Shown piece after piece: positions 32,321 to 40,410 of a stretch of 49,589 nt of DNA (its first letter is position 1; each line of letters begins with the position of its first letter). The stretch is from Pseudomonadota bacterium. Lineage in GTDB: Bacteria > Myxococcota_A > UBA9042 > GCA-2863065. The translations under genes were made by a program, and so were the position numbers. Location: contig CANMLD010000009.1 in the NCBI GenBank assembly GCA_947498315.1, positions 1 to 49,589 on the forward strand, read 5' to 3'. Below the pieces are notes generated by a model. The model was not told the origin of the DNA and made no database searches. It was given only the letters and a program-made list of their open reading frames with translations.

Positions 32321-32326
32321 CTCGCG

Positions 32327-33412
32327 GTGGGCGACTCCTTCGGCCACGCCTTCCGCATCACGACCTTCGGCGAATCACACGGCGCCGCTCTCGGCGTCGT
32401 CATCGACGGCTGCCCGCCCGGTCTTTTGCTCGATCAGGACGCTATCCAAGCCGAGTGCGACCGCCGCCGCCCGGGACAATCGAAGCTCGTCACGCCCCGG
32501 AAGGAGGCGGACCGCGTCGAGCTCCTCTCGGGCCTCTTCGAAGGGCGCACGACCGGCACGGCGCTCGCGCTCCTCATCCGGAACGAAGACGCGGACTCGT
32601 CGAAGTACGACGATCTCAAAGACCTCTACCGCCCTAGCCACGCCGACTTCACCTACGACGCCCGCTACGGCATCCGCGACCATCGCGGCGGTGGCCGCAG
32701 CAGCGCCCGCGAGACGGTCGCGCGCGTCGCCGCCGGTGCCGTGGCCCGTCAGGTGCTTCAGAGCCGGATCCCGGACTTCGACTGTGTCTCGTGGGTGGAG
32801 AGCGTGGGCGACCTCGTGGCCGCCGTCGATCCCGAGACCGTGACCCGCGACGCCGTCGACGCCACCGACGTCCGATGCCCGGATCTGACCGTCGCTGAGG
32901 CCATGATCGAGCGCATCAAGGCCGTCCGCAAAGCGCGCGACACCATTGGCGGCGTCGTTGGGGTCGTCGCACGCGGCATCCCTGCCGGTTTGGGCGATCC
33001 GATCTTCGACAAGCTCGACGGCGACATCGGCAAGGCCATGCTCTCCTTGCCCGCAGCCAAGGGCGTGGAGATCGGGGACGGCTTCCGCGGCACCCACCTG
33101 CTCGGCAGCCAACACAACGACCCCTTCGTCCCGAAAGCCGGCCGTATCGGCACCACCACGAACCACGCGGGTGGCGTCCTCGGCGGCATCTCGACGGGCG
33201 AGCCCATCTTGGCGCGCGTCGCGTTCAAGCCGGTGGCGACGCTCTTCCAACCCCAAACCACCGTGAACACGCTCGGCGAGCCCGTCGTCTTCGCGGCCCG
33301 AGGGCGCCACGATCCGTGCGTGCTCCCTCGCGCCGTCCCCATCGTCGAAGCGATGATGTGCCTCGTGCTCGTCGACCACCTGTTGCGACTCCCGGTCCCG
33401 CACCGGCGCTGA
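32327..33412 (+). CDS. aroC: Chorismate synthase
   Basis: A 361-residue enzyme (GTG start) that converts EPSP to chorismate with reduced FMN. Signatures in order: FRITTFGESHGAALGVVIDG, PGQSKLVTPRKEADRVELLS, SKYDDLKDLYRPSHADFTYD, YGIRDHRGGGRSSARETVAR, and near the C-terminus [20 protein letters not shown]. The last ~155 coding bases and the following 85 bp form repeat copy A (33258-33497), repeated at 36488-36732. Intact in length for the family. Confidence 0.95.
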   Translation: MGDSFGHAFRITTFGESHGAALGVVIDGCPPGLLLDQDAIQAECDRRRPGQSKLVTPRKEADRVELLSGLFEGRTTGTALALLIRNEDADSSKYDDLKDLYRPSHADFTYDARYGIRDHRGGGRSSARETVARVAAGAVARQVLQSRIPDFDCVSWVESVGDLVAAVDPETVTRDAVDATDVRCPDLTVAEAMIERIKAVRKARDTIGGVVGVVARGIPAGLGDPIFDKLDGDIGKAMLSLPAAKGVEIGDGFRGTHLLGSQHNDPFVPKAGRIGTTTNHAGGVLGGISTGEPILARVAFKPVATLFQPQTTVNTLGEPVVFAARGRHDPCVLPRAVPIVEAMMCLVLVDHLLRLPVPHRR

Positions 33413-33497
33413 GCCACACCGAGAGCCAAGAACGCGCCAGCCTCTCGAGTGAGGCCCATACTCCAGACGGTACGCCCGCGCAGGGCGCGTTCGGAGG
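33258..33497 (+). repeat. Direct repeat copy A: aroC 3' end plus flank
   Basis: A 240-bp segment covering the end of aroC (from ACVNT-equivalent codons to the stop) and ~85 bp downstream. It matches 36488-36732 with about ten scattered mismatches and one patch where 10 bp here are replaced by 15 bp there. Both copies end at the same TTCGGAGG; copy A then continues into an M20 peptidase fragment. Confidence 0.95.
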
Positions 33498-33671
33498 CAT
33501 CGAGTCTCGGGTCTTCGATGCCGCGCCCGGGCGTCGCTCCCTGGTCGCGAGCTACGGCCCGCCCCGGCATGACGCGCTGGTCCTGTCCGCGCACCGCGAC
33601 GTGGTGCCTGCCGTTCCGGCCCACTGGGCCCACCCGCCGCTTGAGGTGGTCGAAGCGGACAGCTCAGTGAC
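33498..33671 (+). pseudogene. Fragment of an M20-family peptidase/deacylase
   Basis: Directly after repeat copy A, the frame IESRVFDAAPGRRSLVASYG continues to DALVLSAHRDVVPAVPAHWA and ends near EVVEADSS. This matches the N-terminal metal-binding stretch of M20 enzymes (ArgE/DapE type, typically LVLSGHTDVVP). No start codon belongs to it and the rest of the ~380-residue family length is absent. It is a short relic, not a working gene. The remaining ~195 bp to the next gene hold nothing I can identify. Confidence 0.6.
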
Positions 33672-33866
33672 ATATACAGCGCCCACTATTGCAACCCCGC
33701 GGGTACAGCGCGGCTACGACCGGACCATCCACCTCGCAGGTTTCGCGCACCCGGGGGGCCGCAGCAACAGTGTGCTACCATGACTGCGGCGTCGATCCCG
33801 CTGCTCGGTCGTGGGTGGCCAAACTTTGTCCACCCAGGCGGCGACGATGCTGGGGAAGGTGCGCTG

Positions 33867-34175
33867 ATGAAACAGGTCTCTCGAACGGCCAAGGCCGCTG
33901 GGCTTCGCGTGATGGAGTATGTCCAGCAGCCGGCTGGCTTTGTTCAGGGCTGGGTGTTGTTGGAGCCCGATCAGTATCGGAAGTGGGCGAAGGCGCCGAG
34001 CGATGCGCGCAAGTCGGTCACAGGCTACTGCATCATCACCGGCATGGAGCAGTGCGCCGAGTGGGGCACCGTTTACCACAATCATCTTTGGGATTACCGA
34101 CGCACGCTGGCCGAGGTGCCGGCCCGGCCGTTCGATGCCAACACGTTGGAGGACGAGATGCGCTTGGCGGAGTGA
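33867..34175 (+). CDS. Hypothetical protein, 102 residues
   Basis: ATG 33867 is preceded by GGGGAAGG at good distance; ATG 33780 is an in-frame alternative without such a site. The protein (MKQVSRTAKAAGLRVMEYVQ ... GWVLLEPDQYRKWAKAPSDA ... EQCAEWGTVYHNHLWDYRRT) has several Trp/Tyr, no signal peptide and no motif I recognise. Codon third positions are less GC-rich than in neighbouring genes, which fits foreign origin. It lies inside the segment bounded by the aroC repeats. The 236 bp after it hold no recognisable gene. Confidence 0.45.
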   Translation: MKQVSRTAKAAGLRVMEYVQQPAGFVQGWVLLEPDQYRKWAKAPSDARKSVTGYCIITGMEQCAEWGTVYHNHLWDYRRTLAEVPARPFDANTLEDEMRLAE

Positions 34176-34411
34176 CGCCTTGGTGTCTCCATCAGTGGAT
34201 AGTGCGGAGCACAGGTAGTCGTCGGGCGACATCTTGCGAGGAGCGCTGGAACAGGGCCTTACCGAGCGCCGTCGAGACCACCCCCTGGCTCTCCACCGGC
34301 TCGCGCCGGACCTCTAGTCGCTTCCTAGACAGATCGCGTCGTCATCGTGAGAACTTGCTGGAACGACGGGGAGAGTGGGTTGAACGACGCCCTGATCGAG
34401 TAGGGATCCCG

Positions 34412-34735
34412 TTGAGAGTCCTGGTGACGGGCGCTGCCGGGTACGTCGCCCGCCACCTCTGCGATAGGCTCACCGAGGCGGGCATCGACGTAGTCGGGCT
34501 CATCCGGCGACCCGCTGCCCGCATGACCGTGCCAGTTCGAACTGCCGACTTGGCGGGCGTGGGCGCGATCGCGCGGGTCCTCGATGGCATCGACGTCGTC
34601 GTCCACTCGGCGGCGCGCGTCGGCGCGCGCACGACGGCCGAGTTCGAACGTGACAACGTCACCGGCACTCGCAACCTCGCCCAGGCCCTCGACGGGCGGC
34701 GCCTCCTGCACCTCTCCACTGTTCAAGTCTGCTGG
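34412..34735 (+). pseudogene. NAD-dependent epimerase/dehydratase, N-terminal fragment
   Basis: From TTG 34412 (LRVLVTGAAGYVARHLCDRL) the sequence has a clear extended-SDR Rossmann start: the GxxGYVA nucleotide loop, VVGLIRRPAA, IDVVVHSAARVG, then DNVTGTRNLAQAL and LLHLSTVQV near residue 105. It then loses similarity: the catalytic YxxxK and the whole substrate domain (about 200 residues) are missing, and the HRDC gene ends at 34797 on the other strand. It is a truncated gene, cut near 34735. Confidence 0.7.
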
Positions 34736-34796
34736 ACCCGGAGCCTCGTGGACGCCGATGATTCCCACAGCACGAGCAACGGAGGTGCCTCCGGGC

Positions 34797-35285
34797 TCAC
34801 GTCGCGACCGGCGCATCCGCGTTGGGCGCGAGCAGTGTCAGCAGCTCCGCGCCGAACGCGGCCACCTTGGCGTCGCCTATTCCGGGCACCGCACGGAGCT
34901 CGGCGACCGTGCGCGGGCCGGCGCGCACCACGTCCACGAGCTGGTGGTTCGTGAGGAGGACGTAAGCAGGCTTACCTTCTTGACGGGCGCGCTGATTGCG
35001 CCAATCGCGCAAGCGCTCGAACACAAGCCGTTGTTCGGGGTCGAGGAGCTTTGCGGCGTCCACCGCGTTGCGGCGTTGCGGCTCGTCGACTGCCACCGCT
35101 CGGTCAATCAGACGCGGCAAGGGTCGAAAGAGCAGCATCACGCTCCAATGCGGCACGTCGCCGACCATGAAGAAACGCTCGATGACCGGAGTGACGATGT
35201 GCTCCTTGCAGAACTGCTGCACGGCGCTGTCGTCGAAGCCTGGGATTCCGGGTTCGAAGGGCAGTGTGAACACGCGCACGTTCAT
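34797..35285 (-). CDS. HRDC-domain protein of the retroelement-associated type
   Basis: A 162-residue protein from ATG 35285. N-terminal part: MNVRVFTLPFEPGIPGFDDS, VQQFCKEHIVTPVIERFFMV, VPHWSVMLLFRP, the small domain that precedes HRDC in proteins encoded beside diversity-generating retroelements and some other reverse transcriptases. The HRDC domain follows (LLDPEQRLVFERLRDWRNQR, PAYVLLTNHQLVDVV, TVAELRAVPGIGDAKVAAFG), a helical nucleic-acid-binding module shared with RecQ and RNase D. No reverse transcriptase is visible in the window. It sits between truncated genes in the aroC-repeat interval. Confidence 0.8.
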   Translation of the reverse strand: MNVRVFTLPFEPGIPGFDDSAVQQFCKEHIVTPVIERFFMVGDVPHWSVMLLFRPLPRLIDRAVAVDEPQRRNAVDAAKLLDPEQRLVFERLRDWRNQRARQEGKPAYVLLTNHQLVDVVRAGPRTVAELRAVPGIGDAKVAAFGAELLTLLAPNADAPVAT

Positions 35286-35315
35286 GCGCGCGTCCACGAG
35301 GGATTGCGATGGAGG

Positions 35316-35333
35316 CCTGGGGATTACCCCAGG
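35316..35333. terminator. Hairpin upstream of the HRDC gene
   Basis: CCTGGGG-ATTA-CCCCAGG: a 7-bp perfect stem with a 4-base loop, 31 bp upstream of the HRDC start and 52 bp beyond the stop of the VWA gene (both minus strand). It may terminate VWA-gene transcripts; no U-run is present. Confidence 0.4.
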
Positions 35334-35350
35334 TGGCCTGCGGCGATCGA

Positions 35351-35369
35351 CCAGGGGCTCCGCCCCTGG
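35351..35369. terminator. GC-rich hairpin at the end of the truncated VWA gene
   Basis: CCAGGGGC-TCC-GCCCCTGG: an 8-bp perfect stem, 16 bp past the VWA stop on the minus strand. It may be a terminator, or a dispersed palindromic repeat marking the point where the VWA gene was cut. Only one copy of this exact sequence was noticed in the window. Confidence 0.45.
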
Positions 35370-35384
35370 CCCCCGCCACACTCT

Positions 35385-36065
35385 TCACGACACCGACACG
35401 CGGACGCGCCCCTCCGAGTCCTCGAGGATCGCGCTCGCGTACGCCTTCGCCGCGTCCACGGCCGAGTCCAACGCCCCGGCCGCCTTCACGGACGGGGAGT
35501 TGTCGAGCACGAGCGAGACGAAGACCTCGGCCTGTCGCTGCAGAATGGTCACGGACGACTCGGTGGCCAATACCGTCTCCCCGTCTTCGCGAACCTCGAA
35601 CTGCTCCGCTTTCAGGCCAATCACCGGCTTGCCATCGCAGCTATCGACCGCGAACACGACGGCGACCGACGACTGCGTGGGCTGACTCGTGCGAAGTTCC
35701 AGCGGTCGAATCGAAACGCAGTCGACGGGCTCGGAAACGCACGACCCCGCCGTGCACACGAGCTCGTCCTCGGCGCAGTTCCACGACTCCTCCGCGCTCC
35801 CCTCGCTGTTGCAGGTGAAAGAGACTTGCCCCTCGCAGCGAGCGGCCCCGGGCGAGCAAACGGAGTCGGTACCGTCCGTCGTGCCATCTGTCCCGTCGCT
35901 CCCGTCGCTGGCTGCGCTGCCGTCGGTCGCGCCGTCGCTCGAGTCCTGACCAGCTGAGGTCCCGTCCGATGCGCCATCACCCCCCCCGGCCGACGTATCG
36001 CTCGAACCACTACACGCGAGCGTCGCCGCCAACACGAGACCGCCTAGCCCAATCATCCACTTCAT
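35385..36065 (-). pseudogene. Lipoprotein truncated inside a VWA domain
   Basis: A 226-residue reading frame. The signal peptide ends LAATLAC (Cys18); an Asp/Gly/Ser linker follows (DGASDGTSAGQDSSDGATDG), then a Cys-rich segment (CSPGAARCEGQVSFTCNSEG; CAEDELVCTAGSCVSE; CVSIRPLELR), a beta module (VIGLKAEQFEVREDGE), and the beginning of a von Willebrand A domain: FVSLVLDNSPSVKAAGALDS with the DxSxS-type metal site. The frame stops ~45 residues into a domain that normally needs ~170, so the MIDAS site and Rossmann core are incomplete. The stop is followed by a hairpin and the HRDC gene. A fragment left by recombination is likely. Confidence 0.65.
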
Positions 36066-36487
36066 CTCGTTCTCCTCTGCAAGCGACGCCCCACGAGCCC
36101 AAGCCGCCGGTGAAGCAACCGTGTCTTCCCGTTTACCGCGCCCGGCCTTCTATACTACTACGCCTTGCGCCTCGTTTCTACCTGGGGAGGACCACAGGTG
36201 GTCGGGCGCGGGCGTCAGGTCCTCGGTATCACCTCGCCGTAGCCCGTCCGCGTGCCCTAGCGACGCGAGGTAACGTGCGGCGATGTGAGTGCCGTTGGGG
36301 CCAACTTCTACACCACGACGATGAGGGGCTCTCGCCAAACCGGGCTCGAGCCCCTCGGCGGAGCGAGTCTGGACGCAGGGGCGGCATCGAGTCAGCGGGG
36401 TCGCTCTCGTGCGATCTGCCGCTAGTTGGGACCTCCGCGAAGACGCCGTCGGATATGACGAAGTGGCCGTGGACGTTGAGCCCCAGG
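36066..36487. other. Intergenic stretch upstream of repeat copy B
   Basis: No gene is recognisable. The part next to 36065 should carry the promoter of the divergent VWA lipoprotein gene. From about 36434 a plus-strand frame ([20 protein letters not shown]) leads into the aroC-derived repeat, so copy B may begin in sequence that has diverged beyond recognition. GC-rich and without evident tandem repeats. Confidence 0.5.
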
Positions 36488-36732
36488 CCACCGTGAACAC
36501 GCGCGGCGAGCCCGTCGTCTTCGCGGCCCGAGAGCGCCACGATCCGTGCGTGCTCCCTCGCGCCGTCCCCATCGTCGAAGCGATGATGTGCCTCGGGCGA
36601 GCAAACGGAGCCACCTGTTGCGTCTCCCAGTCCCGCACCTTCGCTGAGCCACACCGAGAACCAAGAACGCGACAGCCTCTCGAGTGAGGCCCATACTCCG
36701 GACGGTACGCCCGGGCAGGGCGCGTTCGGAGG
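36488..36732 (+). repeat. Direct repeat copy B: aroC 3' fragment ending at the putA ribosome-binding site
   Basis: A 245-bp second copy of the aroC end. It still encodes [20 protein letters not shown] and [11 protein letters not shown] in frame, then is frameshifted by a 10-to-15-bp replacement at ~36595-36609 (GGCGAGCAAACGGAG). The copy continues through the former stop and flank to TTCGGAGG, which forms the GGAGGTGAC ribosome-binding site of putA. This makes copy B the likely original aroC-putA junction, with the sequence between A and B inserted or rearranged. Confidence 0.93.
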
Positions 36733-36736
36733 TGAC

Positions 36737-39673
36737 ATGGCACGAGTCGAAGAAGACATAAAGCGAATCGGCACCGCGCTCTTCGGTGCCATGAAGGGCG
36801 TCAAGCCGGGCCTGTTCTCCGGGGAGCGGTGGACCACCGAGATCCTCGAGTGGGCCATGAAGAACAAGGCCTTCAAGACCGAGATGTTCCGCTTCGTGGA
36901 CGTGTTTCCGGTGCTCGGCGATTCCGAGGCCGTCTCTCGGCACATTGACGAGTACCTCCTTCGGCCGGGCATCGAAGCGCCCGGGGTCATTCGGCTCGCG
37001 CTCAAAGGCGCCGGCATCTCGGGCTTCACTCGCCGTATGGCCGCAGACCAGATCGCGAAGAATCTCCGGGGCATGGCCGGCCGCTTCATCGCGGGTGAGA
37101 CCGCCGAGTCCGCCCTGCCCGTCCTCTCGGCCCTTCGCGGCGCCGGGCAGGCCTACTCGGTCGATCTCCTAGGTGAAGCCGTGGTCGGGGCTGATGAAGC
37201 CGCCACCTACGAACGCCGAGTGCTCGGGACCCTCGACACGCTCGCGGACGCAGCGGGCCACTACGATCCCAACCCCCGCCTCGACACCGACGACGCCGGC
37301 CCCATCCCGCGCGTCGACCTCTCGGTCAAGCTCACCGCGCTCGACAGCCAACTGAGCGCCGTCGGCTTCGAACGCAGCGTCGCCTCGGCCTCCACGGCGC
37401 TCACGCGCGTCTTCCGGTACGCGGAGGCCCGCGGCGCATCCGTGAACGTCGACATGGAGCACGCCCTGACCCAGCAGGTCATCATCGCCGCGTTTCAGGT
37501 CGCCGCCCTCGCCGTCCCGAACGCCCGCGTCGGCATCGCGATGCAGGCCTACTTGCGCTCCGCAGAACGCGACATCGCCGAGCTGTGCCGGTGGGCGAAG
37601 GACCAACGCCGCCGCATCCAAGTTCGGCTCGTCAAAGGCGCCTACTGGGATTCGGAGACCGCCATCGCGGACCGCGAAGGCTGGCCCAGCCCCGTCTTTG
37701 CTCACAAGGCGGAGACCGACCTCGCCTTCGAAGCCTGCCTCGAGACGCTCATCGGCGCCGGGGCGTGGGTGAAGACCGCCGTGGGCAGCCACAACGTCCG
37801 CTCCATCGCCGTCGCGCTTGCGCTCGCCGACAAGGCCCGCCGTCCTCCCGGCGCGCTCGAGTTCCAATCGCTCTACGGGATGGCAGAGCCCATCCGCAGC
37901 GCGCTCGTCGCCTCCGGGCAGCGCGTGCGGGTCTACGCGCCCATCGGCGAACTCATCCCGGGCATGGCTTATCTCGTGCGGCGTCTCCTCGAAAACACCA
38001 GTAACGCCAGTTGGTTACGACTCGGCTTCGTCGAAGGGCGGCCCATGAGCGAGCTCTTGGCGCCGCCGGTGGCCCCGCCGAAGCCCAAGGAGGCGCCCAC
38101 GCCCCCAGTGGGCTTCGTTAATGAGCCGCTCAAGGACCTCGCCCTCCCCGCCGAACGGGCCGCCCTACAACAGGCCTTGAAGCGCCTAGTCCCCCTAGAG
38201 GCCACTCCGGTCATCGCGGGCAAAGCCGAACGGGGTGACGCCCCGGTGCCGCGGGTCTCGCCGAACGATCTGCGCACCCTCCTCGGCACGGTGCAATATG
38301 CCTCGCTAGCCCAGACCAGCCGCGCCATCGCCGTGGCGGCGGGAGCCTGCGAACGCCTCGCCGCTGTGCCTGTCGCGACGCGCGCCGAGTGGCTGCGCGC
38401 GCTCGCACGGTCGCTCGGGGAGCACCGCGCGGAGCTCACTGCCCTTATGGCGGCCGAAGTCGGCAAGCCGTGGACGAGCGCCGACGCCGACGTCGCCGAA
38501 GCCATCGACTTCTGCCGTTTCTACGCTGACGAGGCGCTACGTCTCTACGCCGCCAATGCCGTCCCCGGCCGCACTGTCTTCGGCGAGACCAACCGGCTCA
38601 CCGTCCATCCACGCGGTGTCGCTGCCGTCATCGCCCCCTGGAACTTCCCACTCGCCATCCTCACCGGGATGGCGGTCGCCGCGCTGGTAACGGGCAACCC
38701 GGTCATCTTGAAGCCGGCCGAACAATCGTCCCTGATCGCCGCCCGACTCTTCCAACTAGCTCTCGCCGCGGGTATCCCCGGAGACGTCTTCCAACTGCTC
38801 CCCGGCCTGGGCGAAGTCGTCGGCCAACGGCTCGTAGAAGCGCCCGAGGTTATGACCATCGCCTTCACCGGCAGCGTCGCGGTCGGTCTCGCTATCACCG
38901 AACAGGCCGCACGCATCCGCCCCGGTCAGCGCGGCCTGAAGCGCGTCATCTGCGAGATGGGCGGCAAGAACGCCATCATCGTGGACGACGACGCCGATCT
39001 CGACGACGCCGTCCTCGGCGTGGTCGAGAGCGCCTTCGGCTTCGCAGGCCAGAAGTGCAGCGCCTGTTCGCGGGTCTACGTCATCGGCCCCCGCTACGAG
39101 CTCTTCTGCGAACGACTCGCCGACGCGGCTCGCAGCCTTATCGTCGGGTCCAGCCTCGACTCGGCGACCCGGGTCGGCCCGGTCGTCGACGCCGAGAACC
39201 AGGCCCGTCTGTTAGCCGCCATCGCCGCCGGGAGCGAGCGCGCCCGGCGCCTCACCCCCCTCCCGAACCTCGGACCCGGCGCCTTCGTCCCTCCCACGGT
39301 CTTCATGGATGTGCCCGAAGAAGACTCGCTGCTTACGAACGAGCTCTTCGGCCCCATCGTCGCCGTGACGCGCGCCACTTCCCTTGAAGACGCATTCGCT
39401 CGCGTCGCCGAGAGCCCCTACGCCCTCACCGGCGCCCTCTACAGCCGGACGCCCTCGCACATCGCGCTCGCCACGACCCACTTTCGGGCCGGCAACCTCT
39501 ACATCAACCGCGCAACGACGGGCGCCATGGTGGGACGTCAGCCCTTCGGCGGCTATGGCATGTCGGGCGGCGGCACCAAAGCCGGCGGCGCCGACTACCT
39601 CCGTCATTTCGTGGACATGGGCGTGGTTACCGAGAACACCATGCGGCATGGGTTCACGCCCGAGCTCGGGTAG
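36737..39673 (+). CDS. putA: Bifunctional proline dehydrogenase / glutamate-semialdehyde dehydrogenase
   Basis: A 978-residue enzyme that oxidises proline to glutamate in two steps, passing electrons to quinone and NAD+. ATG at 36737 after GGAGGTGAC. Residues ~1-440: FAD-dependent PRODH barrel with [45 protein letters not shown] and [20 protein letters not shown]. Linker ~440-500 is Pro/Ala-rich. Residues ~500-978: aldehyde dehydrogenase with [54 protein letters not shown] (catalytic Cys) and [18 protein letters not shown]. No N-terminal DNA-binding domain, so it is not a PutA repressor type. Monocistronic; followed by a repeat array. Confidence 0.95.
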   Translation: MARVEEDIKRIGTALFGAMKGVKPGLFSGERWTTEILEWAMKNKAFKTEMFRFVDVFPVLGDSEAVSRHIDEYLLRPGIEAPGVIRLALKGAGISGFTRRMAADQIAKNLRGMAGRFIAGETAESALPVLSALRGAGQAYSVDLLGEAVVGADEAATYERRVLGTLDTLADAAGHYDPNPRLDTDDAGPIPRVDLSVKLTALDSQLSAVGFERSVASASTALTRVFRYAEARGASVNVDMEHALTQQVIIAAFQVAALAVPNARVGIAMQAYLRSAERDIAELCRWAKDQRRRIQVRLVKGAYWDSETAIADREGWPSPVFAHKAETDLAFEACLETLIGAGAWVKTAVGSHNVRSIAVALALADKARRPPGALEFQSLYGMAEPIRSALVASGQRVRVYAPIGELIPGMAYLVRRLLENTSNASWLRLGFVEGRPMSELLAPPVAPPKPKEAPTPPVGFVNEPLKDLALPAERAALQQALKRLVPLEATPVIAGKAERGDAPVPRVSPNDLRTLLGTVQYASLAQTSRAIAVAAGACERLAAVPVATRAEWLRALARSLGEHRAELTALMAAEVGKPWTSADADVAEAIDFCRFYADEALRLYAANAVPGRTVFGETNRLTVHPRGVAAVIAPWNFPLAILTGMAVAALVTGNPVILKPAEQSSLIAARLFQLALAAGIPGDVFQLLPGLGEVVGQRLVEAPEVMTIAFTGSVAVGLAITEQAARIRPGQRGLKRVICEMGGKNAIIVDDDADLDDAVLGVVESAFGFAGQKCSACSRVYVIGPRYELFCERLADAARSLIVGSSLDSATRVGPVVDAENQARLLAAIAAGSERARRLTPLPNLGPGAFVPPTVFMDVPEEDSLLTNELFGPIVAVTRATSLEDAFARVAESPYALTGALYSRTPSHIALATTHFRAGNLYINRATTGAMVGRQPFGGYGMSGGGTKAGGADYLRHFVDMGVVTENTMRHGFTPELG

Positions 39674-39724
39674 CCGGCCTATTCAGACGGGTGCATATCC
39701 CAATTTGCAGTCGGTACATTCCGC

Positions 39725-40310
39725 CGAGCGGTCGGCAGTCGGCAGTCAGCGGTCAGCCCCAGCGCCGGCGTCGCCGGCTTCAGCCGGAGCTGACGCAGGG
39801 CTATCAGCACTCAGCGTTCAGCCCAGCGCCGGCGGCGCCGGCTTCCGCCGGAGCTGACGCCGGGCTATCAGCGCTCAGCGGCCAGCGGTCAGCCGCGCCA
39901 GGACGCGCTCGCCGCGCGAACGGGAAGAGCCACCCGGCCGGCCGAACCGCAGAAGCTGACCGCTGAAAGCTGAAAGCTGAAAGCCCCGTGAGCAGCTCTG
40001 AGCGACCCGCCGGCACCGCCGGCAGGAGCCGTGGTCGTCGAGTCAGTCACGAGCGCTCAGCCCGGCGAGGCCAAGGAAGCGCTGCGCCGTTCGAGACTTG
40101 CAGCCCGGCCGGTCGGAGCCGGAGCTGACCGCCGACCGCTGGTCGGTGACCGCTCAGGAGCAGCACTGAGCGCCGCGCCGGCTCAGCCGGCAGCAGCTCC
40201 GGACATCGACTTGGTTACGAGCGGTCGGCGGTCAGCTCCGGCCCCGGCCGGCCGAGGTGGCATCTTGGTGAGGAGAGCCACGGACGTTGTCTGGCTGAAC
40301 GCTGAGGGCC
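39725..40310. repeat. REP-like array: four GCCGGC-N3-GCCGGC hairpins amid TCAGC/GCTGA motifs
   Basis: The 737-bp gap between putA and the Cys-rich lipoprotein gene holds no recognisable gene. It is a patchwork of repeats. Four 15-bp hairpins GCCGGC-N3-GCCGGC lie at 39764, 39828, 40009 and 40177. The first two sit in adjacent ~64-bp direct repeats (39761-39824 and 39825-39894), each hairpin followed by CCGGAGCTGACGC and GGGCTATCAGC. The latter two share GAGCAG-CTGAGCG before and a GCAG/GGAG after. Between them is GCTGAAA repeated three times (~39962-39982). The layout resembles REP/BIME elements. Confidence 0.8.
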
Positions 40311-40410
40311 GAAGGCCGAGCGCTTGCGTCAGTTCGGGGTGAAGTCGGTGGTGCCGGCGCTGGGGATCGTTGCCGACTACCGTAGTTAGGAGCGATCTCG
40401 GCTTGATAAG

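Noticed and set aside
32375-33673. 432-codon minus-strand frame opposite aroC
   Set aside because: High-GC shadow of aroC; no domain, and aroC motifs are intact on the plus strand.
33258-36732. aroC repeats as a DGR template/variable pair
   Set aside because: Differences are spread over all bases, include a 10-to-15-bp replacement, and no reverse transcriptase is present; the HRDC gene alone is not enough.
39725-40310. Possible CRISPR array or coding gene in the repeat-rich gap
   Set aside because: Repeat spacing is irregular (64, 181, 168 bp), the repeats are short palindromes, there are no uniform spacers or cas genes, and translations in all frames are low complexity.
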